This document shows positions 39,644 through 45,313 of a stretch of 45,313 bases of DNA, piece after piece. Origin of the DNA: an uncultured Thioclava sp. (GTDB taxonomy: Bacteria; Pseudomonadota; Alphaproteobacteria; Rhodobacterales; Rhodobacteraceae); contig NZ_CAJYBT010000030.1 of NCBI RefSeq assembly GCF_913064665.1, positions 1 to 45,313 on the forward strand, given 5' to 3'. The position numbers were made by a program, and so were the translations under genes. The stretch's first letter is position 1. Each line of letters starts with the position of its first letter. The notes below the pieces were generated by a model. That model was not told the origin of the DNA and made no database searches. It saw only the letters and a list, made by a program, of their open reading frames with translations.

Positions 39644-41029
39644 ATGAGCACCAACCCCCCGACTCTGCGCCCCGATCTGGCACCGCGCGCCCGCATCACC
39701 GACGCCCCCCGCCCCGGTCAGCCGGTGATCGGGATGGTTTCGCTTGGCTGTCCCAAGGCGCTGGTGGATAGCGAGCGCATCCTGACCCGGCTGCGCGCCG
39801 AGGGCTATGCGATCAGCCCCGATTACGCCGGCGCCGAGGCGGTGATCGTCAACACCTGCGGCTTTCTCGACAGCGCCAAGGCCGAAAGCCTTGAGGCGAT
39901 TGGCGAGGCGCTGGCCGAAAATGGCCGCGTGATCGTGACCGGCTGTCTGGGCGCTGAGCCCGATTACATCACCGGCGCGCATCCCTCGGTGCTGGCAGTG
40001 ACCGGCCCGCATCAATATGAACAGGTGCTGGATGCGGTGCATGTCGCTGTGCCGCCCGATCCCCACCCGTTCATCGACCTGCTGCCCGCGACCGGCGTGT
40101 CGCTGACGCCGCGCCATTACAGCTATCTCAAGATTTCCGAGGGCTGTAACCACAAGTGCAAGTTCTGCATCATCCCCGATATGCGCGGCCGTCTGGTGTC
40201 GCGCCCCGCCCATGCGGTGATCCGCGAGGCCGAGAAACTGGTCGAGGCGGGCGTGCGCGAATTGCTGGTGATTTCGCAAGATACCTCGGCTTATGGCGTG
40301 GATATCAAGCACGCCGAGGATCGCGGTCATCGCGCCCATATCACCGATCTGGCGCGCGATCTGGGCTCACTTGGCGCTTGGGTGCGGCTGCATTACGTCT
40401 ACCCCTACCCGCATGTGCGCGACCTGATCCCGTTGATGGCCGAAAGCCATGCGAATGGCGGCGGCGTGCTGCCCTACTTGGATATTCCCTTCCAACATGC
40501 GCACCCCGATGTGCTCAAACGCATGGCGCGGCCTGCTGCCAGCGCGAAAACGCTGGACGAGATCGCCGCTTGGCGCGCCATCTGCCCCGATATCACCCTG
40601 CGCTCGACCTTTATCGTGGGCTACCCCGGCGAAACCGAGTCCGAGTTCCAATATCTGCTCGATTGGATGGATGAGGCGCAGCTCGATCGCATCGGCTGTT
40701 TCCAATATGAAAATGTCGATGGCGCGCGCTCCAACGCGCTGCCCGATCATGTGCCAGATGAGGTCAAGCAAGACCGCTGGGACCGCTTCATGCAAAAGGC
40801 CCAAGCCATTTCCGAGGCAAAACTACAGGCCAAGGTTGGTACGACCTGCCAAGTGATCGTCGATAGCATTGATGGAGAGGGCGCCACCTGCCGCACCAAA
40901 TCCGATGCTCCCGAAATCGACGGCAACCTGTTCATCGACGAGGGGTTCGAGGGCCTTAACCCCGGCGATATCGTGACGGTCGAAGTGGATGAGGCCAGCG
41001 ATTACGACCTGTGGGGGCGGTTGCTGTAA
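39644..41029 (+). CDS. rimO: Ribosomal protein S12 methylthiotransferase
   Basis: The 461-residue radical SAM enzyme adds a methylthio group to Asp89 of ribosomal protein S12. The N-terminal domain carries the auxiliary-cluster cysteines ([25 protein letters not shown]). The radical SAM motif is [11 protein letters not shown] (CxxxCxxC). A C-terminal TRAM domain follows ([15 protein letters not shown] to [18 protein letters not shown]). The start at 39644 ([10 protein letters not shown]) is chosen because the upstream open frame does not resemble the family. It is divergent from the porin gene. Confidence 0.95.
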   Translation: MSTNPPTLRPDLAPRARITDAPRPGQPVIGMVSLGCPKALVDSERILTRLRAEGYAISPDYAGAEAVIVNTCGFLDSAKAESLEAIGEALAENGRVIVTGCLGAEPDYITGAHPSVLAVTGPHQYEQVLDAVHVAVPPDPHPFIDLLPATGVSLTPRHYSYLKISEGCNHKCKFCIIPDMRGRLVSRPAHAVIREAEKLVEAGVRELLVISQDTSAYGVDIKHAEDRGHRAHITDLARDLGSLGAWVRLHYVYPYPHVRDLIPLMAESHANGGGVLPYLDIPFQHAHPDVLKRMARPAASAKTLDEIAAWRAICPDITLRSTFIVGYPGETESEFQYLLDWMDEAQLDRIGCFQYENVDGARSNALPDHVPDEVKQDRWDRFMQKAQAISEAKLQAKVGTTCQVIVDSIDGEGATCRTKSDAPEIDGNLFIDEGFEGLNPGDIVTVEVDEASDYDLWGRLL

Positions 41030-41078
41030 GGCCTAATTTCTTAAAAATTGAGCAATTGGCCTATCGCAATTTTGCTAT

Positions 41079-41576
41079 TCACAGTATGTCGAGCGTTTCG
41101 AGTTGATCGCGGTCGTGCATGATGACTCCGTTGTTGGCACTGACGTCAAAGAATCCGACACCTGTCTCAATCGCCGCCGACACCACATCGCTATAAGCTT
41201 CCGCGCCAATTGCCCAAGCAAACCCCATGTAGATTGCATTTTCTGCAATAGAATAATCAGTCACGAATCTTTCGTCGAACTTAGCCTTAGGCGCGGGCTG
41301 TTTGCTCGCTGAGCCAAACAACTTGGCAAACAAGCCTTTGTTCGTCCTCGGTTCAACTTGTTGCGAAACCTCAAACACATAGGCTTCGGGCCCATTCATC
41401 GGTGGGTAGTAGACCCGTAGTCGATCATAAAACGCCTTCAAGTTTCCTGACGTTCCCTCTGACGAATTGTAGTTTCTGTTTTCTCCCCATTGCGTCAAAT
41501 CCTTATACCACAACATGAATTCATCGCGATTTCGCGGAGCAACTTCAGGATCAAAAACAAGAAGATCGTAGCTCAT
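41079..41576 (-). CDS. Hypothetical protein, AT-richer than neighbours
   Basis: The 165-residue soluble protein begins MSYDLLVFDPEVAPRNRDEF and contains LTQWGENRNYNSSEGTSGNL, RLRVYYPPMNGPEAYVFEV and YMGFAWAIGAEAYSDVV. I do not recognise a family with known function; the shape (short, soluble, many aromatic residues) is like immunity or orphan accessory proteins. Its base composition is close to balanced against the high GC around it, which suggests later arrival. It lies between rimO (convergent) and the ion channel gene (same strand, 110 bases upstream of it). Confidence 0.75.
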   Translation of the reverse strand: MSYDLLVFDPEVAPRNRDEFMLWYKDLTQWGENRNYNSSEGTSGNLKAFYDRLRVYYPPMNGPEAYVFEVSQQVEPRTNKGLFAKLFGSASKQPAPKAKFDERFVTDYSIAENAIYMGFAWAIGAEAYSDVVSAAIETGVGFFDVSANNGVIMHDRDQLETLDIL

Positions 41577-41686
41577 ATTATCTCACTTAAAATGAAAGCC
41601 TTTAAAATACGTTAATCCAGAACAATAGTGCAGACAAGAAAGACTGCAATCAAACGAACAGCAGCACTTTCCCACACAACCACCCC

Positions 41687-42448
41687 TCACGTCAGCCCTT
41701 CGGTGTCGATATGCACGACATCGCCGCAATGCTTGCAATGGATCGCATCGGCATCATGCAGGCTCAACCCGCAGGTCTGGCACGCGTAGCGCACCTTGGT
41801 CGGGCGAAACAGCACCTGCGCCAGACGCAAGAACAACGTCACGCCAAAGATCATGATCAGCACCGATAGCATCCGCCCCCATTCGCCCTTGGGGGTAATG
41901 TCGCCAAACCCGGTCGTCGTCAGCGTCGTCACCGTGAAATACAGCGCATCGGCGTAGTTGTTGATCTGGGGGTTGATATTGACCTGCGTGGCATAGATCA
42001 GCCCGGTCATCACAAACAGAAACACCGTCAGGTTAATCCCTGCCAGCACGACCTCTTCGTGGCGGCGGAAAAAGACGAAATCGCGCCGCAGCCGCGCCAT
42101 CAGCTGATAGGTGTGCATCAGACGCAGCGTGCGCAGAATACGCAGGAACCCCAACCCCTCGCCCGCGATCGGTGCCAGAAACGAGATGATCGCCACGATA
42201 TCCGCCATCGTCGCGACCCGCGTCCAGAACCGCCACTTACGATCCGAAATCGCAAAGCGCGCGACAAAATCGGCCACAATCACGACCCCGATCAGCGCAT
42301 CGGTGATCTCGATCCACAAGACATGCGGGAAAAACGAGGTAATAATGACGAAGGCAATCGTCGTTAAATCAAAGGCCAACAATGCGTAGCGAAACAGATG
42401 CGCGCGCGCGCAATCAGATTCATAAAGCATCTTCAAACTGGCGATCAT
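41687..42448 (-). CDS. Voltage-gated-type potassium channel with C-terminal zinc ribbon
   Basis: The 253-residue, six-helix protein has an S4-like segment with arginines at every third position (FLRILRTLRLMHTYQLMARL, residues 102-121) and a selectivity filter TTTGFGDIT (177-185), close to the potassium-channel GYGD. The C-terminus is a cytoplasmic zinc ribbon: Cys223, Cys226, Cys238, Cys241 in CQTCG and CKHCG. This ribbon is unusual for a channel and may act as a regulatory or assembly domain. The start at 42448 follows GGAG at a good distance; the frame is open to 42571 but those codons look non-native. It is divergent from ettA. Confidence 0.85.
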   Translation of the reverse strand: MIASLKMLYESDCARAHLFRYALLAFDLTTIAFVIITSFFPHVLWIEITDALIGVVIVADFVARFAISDRKWRFWTRVATMADIVAIISFLAPIAGEGLGFLRILRTLRLMHTYQLMARLRRDFVFFRRHEEVVLAGINLTVFLFVMTGLIYATQVNINPQINNYADALYFTVTTLTTTGFGDITPKGEWGRMLSVLIMIFGVTLFLRLAQVLFRPTKVRYACQTCGLSLHDADAIHCKHCGDVVHIDTEGLT

Positions 42449-42653
42449 TGCGTAGCTCCGTCGGCATGTGCGTGCAAAACCGATAGCGGGTTTGCGCAGC
42501 GCTGGCAAAGCCCACGACCCCCAAGCCCGCGCACATCCCCCTTTACAGCATCTCGACGCAGCGCAAATCACGGAGCATCGCCGCCCCCCCCTTTCCCTAT
42601 CCCCTGTTTCCGACTAGAACGCGCCCAAATCCCCTATTCCTACGAGGTGCACA

Positions 42654-44309
<1,656 letters not shown>

Positions 44310-44330
44310 GTTAAAATTTATCTTGAAAAT

Positions 44331-44358
44331 AGAAAGCCCCGCCAGTGCGGGGCTTTCT
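44331..44358. terminator. Bidirectional terminator after ettA
   Basis: AGAAAGCCCCGC (44331-44342) and GCGGGGCTTTCT (44347-44358) form a perfect 12-bp stem with loop CAGT. The arms end in T runs on each strand, so it serves both ettA and the convergent gene that stops at 44358. Confidence 0.88.
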
Positions 44359-44912
44359 CATATATGCTCGATGCCCAAGAAGCTGAGTGTATCAAAGGAT
44401 GCGAGCTTTGCACTCTCGGTGTTTTTGTACACTCTAGGACTAAATTTACCCTTATCATTTGGGCCGATATGGATCACGTATTTGTAGCCATCGCCTTTTT
44501 GAAAAACAGTAACTCTGGCAAACCCACGCTTGATGGTCCAATTCCCTTTTTCGGACAGCTTCCAACCTTTTAATGTAGGAAACCGTCTTTTCCGCGAAGC
44601 GGCGTTTTTCATCTTTTTATCCCGGCTCTCCGCAACGGCATAGTTGCTTTCCATGTGCCCGGCACACTCACACCCACATGACAAAAGCTCCGGAACATCT
44701 GGATGAGACATGTAGTGGACATAGCGAATTGGTTGAGCCTCACACATTTCGCATGTTGCATCTGGCGAGCCGAGATCTTCAATATCTTCGCACTGCCATC
44801 CTTTATGCGGATACCCCGGTCTTGACCATTTCCCCCTATCCATCCTTCGTTCCCTCAAAAAATTTAACAAAAATTCGGCTCTGGGATGATCGACCTTAGA
44901 GGTACCAGCCAT
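44358..44912 (-). CDS. Hypothetical protein with a cysteine-rich, zinc-binding-like segment
   Basis: The protein has 184 residues if started at 44912. The middle part has Cys54, Cys57, Cys79, Cys81 and Cys83 with HYMSHPDVPELLSCGC and CAGHMESNY, a pattern suggesting zinc binding. The C-terminal half (GNWTIKRGFARVTVFQKGDG) is compact and basic. I do not recognise the family. The start is uncertain: the ribosome site at 44912 is weak and a second ATG at 44843 follows AACGAAGG. Composition is notably AT-richer than the ettA gene it converges on, hinting at transfer. Confidence 0.75.
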   Translation of the reverse strand: MAGTSKVDHPRAEFLLNFLRERRMDRGKWSRPGYPHKGWQCEDIEDLGSPDATCEMCEAQPIRYVHYMSHPDVPELLSCGCECAGHMESNYAVAESRDKKMKNAASRKRRFPTLKGWKLSEKGNWTIKRGFARVTVFQKGDGYKYVIHIGPNDKGKFSPRVYKNTESAKLASFDTLSFLGIEHI

Positions 44913-45024
44913 ACTCAGAAAACCCGAACGTGGATTTTCGCATTATTTGATTCCTAAAAGAAAAACCTCAATCCCCCTCACGCAAAAACCTCACAACGCT
45001 CGCGTTTCTCTCTCCACACACCCA

Positions 45025-45045
45025 GCCCGTGCGACCAGCACGGGC
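45025..45045. other. Hairpin GCCCGTGC / GCACGGGC
   Basis: GCCCGTGC (45025-45032) and GCACGGGC (45038-45045) form a perfect 8-bp stem with loop GACCA. Its 3' arm overlaps the left arm of the larger inverted repeat. Confidence 0.6.
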
Positions 45046-45172
45046 CGCGCCCGACCTCCCCCAAGGGAGGGCGCATTGCGACACCACCGCAAATTCAAAC
45101 GTCAGGGGATGCGGCACGATAAAGTGCATATCACAAGCGGAGCGAACGCCCACCCGAGGTCGGGCGCGGCCC
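45042..45172. repeat. 17-bp perfect inverted repeat, 97-bp spacer
   Basis: GGGCCGCGCCCGACCTC at 45042-45058 is repeated in reverse complement at 45156-45172. No transposase frame lies between the arms. It may be a structured RNA, a small non-autonomous element, or part of a repeat family; the window alone cannot tell. Confidence 0.6.
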
Positions 45173-45209
45173 TTATCGCGCTATGCGAACGTGCGCAAAT
45201 TGCACGCGC

Positions 45210-45313
45210 CTACGCCGCGACCTGCGATTGCATGCCCCCCTGCGCGGCCACGCGCGGCGCGTTCGCCGGGGCATCCTTCCACCGGAAGGCCGCTTTCTCC
45301 CGGCTCACCCCCC
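45210..45313 (-). CDS. C-terminal end of an unidentified gene (partial)
   Basis: The minus-strand frame entering from the right edge is open for 33 codons and stops with TAG at 45210-45212. It reads GVSREKAAFRWKDAPANAPR then VAAQGGMQSQVAA, a sensible bacterial C-terminus with the third-position GC bias of the other genes. The rest of the gene is outside the window, so no function can be given. Confidence 0.45.
   Translation of the reverse strand, partial: GVSREKAAFRWKDAPANAPRVAAQGGMQSQVAA

Larger units (their letters stand above)
44913..45209. other. Non-coding gap with inverted repeats
   Basis: No gene is supported in this stretch. It contains an 8-bp hairpin, a 17-bp perfect inverted repeat spaced by 97 bases (listed separately), and CGTGC/GCACG flanking an AT core near 45190-45206. 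Confidence 0.5.

Noticed and set aside
44968-45153. A 61-codon minus-strand frame beginning at 45153
   Set aside because: It crosses most of the 17-bp inverted repeat, has no ribosome site or domain, and ends in low-complexity text.
45042-45172. Insertion sequence terminal repeats
   Set aside because: The arms enclose only 97 bases without a transposase frame and no target-site duplication is seen; kept only as an inverted repeat.

Overview
The window is GC-rich chromosomal DNA of an alphaproteobacterium, most likely a member of the Rhodobacterales. The evidence is a GcrA-type cell-cycle regulator, the alphaproteobacterial style of TRAP transporters, argD-argF, TadA, EttA and FadL-like proteins, tightly packed genes with ATGA or TGATG overlaps, and strong GC bias at third codon positions. 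No insertion sequence, integrase, phage structural gene or CRISPR array was seen. The call rests on protein families read by eye; no database search was possible.

Layout, left to right. (1) 1-3521: the 3' end of trpS, then a minus-strand run with a small membrane protein, two overlapping PaaI-type thioesterases and a MATE exporter. A tRNA adenosine deaminase (tadA) follows, whose catalytic glutamate codon reads glycine. (2) 3522-5090: an rRNA pseudouridine synthase with a very long repetitive basic C-terminal tail, followed by two strong stem-loops. (3) 5151-10601: a compact plus-strand operon of a 27-codon small ORF, XpaC-like, TelA-like, a DUF2927-like lipoprotein, an SPFH-GYF protein and a double zinc-ribbon membrane protein. 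It looks like a membrane-stress module. (4) 10697-11288: thioredoxin 2 and tRNA-Ala(CGC). (5) 11355-14297: a minus-strand catabolic operon (diaminopropionate ammonia-lyase-like enzyme, M24 hydrolase, Asp/Glu racemase-like enzyme), followed by an intergenic region with DnaA-box-like sequences. (6) 14697-18482: YbjN-like protein, proC, CsaA, a D-2-hydroxyacid dehydrogenase and a FabH-like synthase. Thymidine kinase, an HTH-like protein, Dtd, a PfkB kinase and an RpiR regulator follow.

(7) 22257-30007: an operon-like cluster of an N-formylglutamate amidohydrolase homologue, a complete TRAP transporter (QMP), a glutamine-synthetase-like ligase, an aldehyde dehydrogenase and an iron-type alcohol dehydrogenase, with the divergent RpiR regulator beside it. 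Together these can be read as a gamma-glutamylation route for an imported amino-alcohol or amine. Stem-loops sit at several of its gene junctions. (8) 30509-33631: YjbH and YjbF exopolysaccharide-type genes with a convergent small exported protein resembling YjbE. (9) 34019-38073: argF and argD, an orphan ABC-2 permease and gcrA. A dense cluster of GAnTC (CcrM methylation) sites lies near argF. (10) 38174-45313: a FadL porin, rimO, a voltage-gated-type channel with a C-terminal zinc ribbon, ettA, two AT-richer orphan genes, a non-coding stretch with a 17-bp inverted repeat, and the 3' end of an unidentified gene at the right edge.

The items most deserving follow-up are the TadA active-site change, the putative gamma-glutamylation cluster, the XpaC/TelA/SPFH/zinc-ribbon operon with its hidden small ORF, and the GAnTC cluster.
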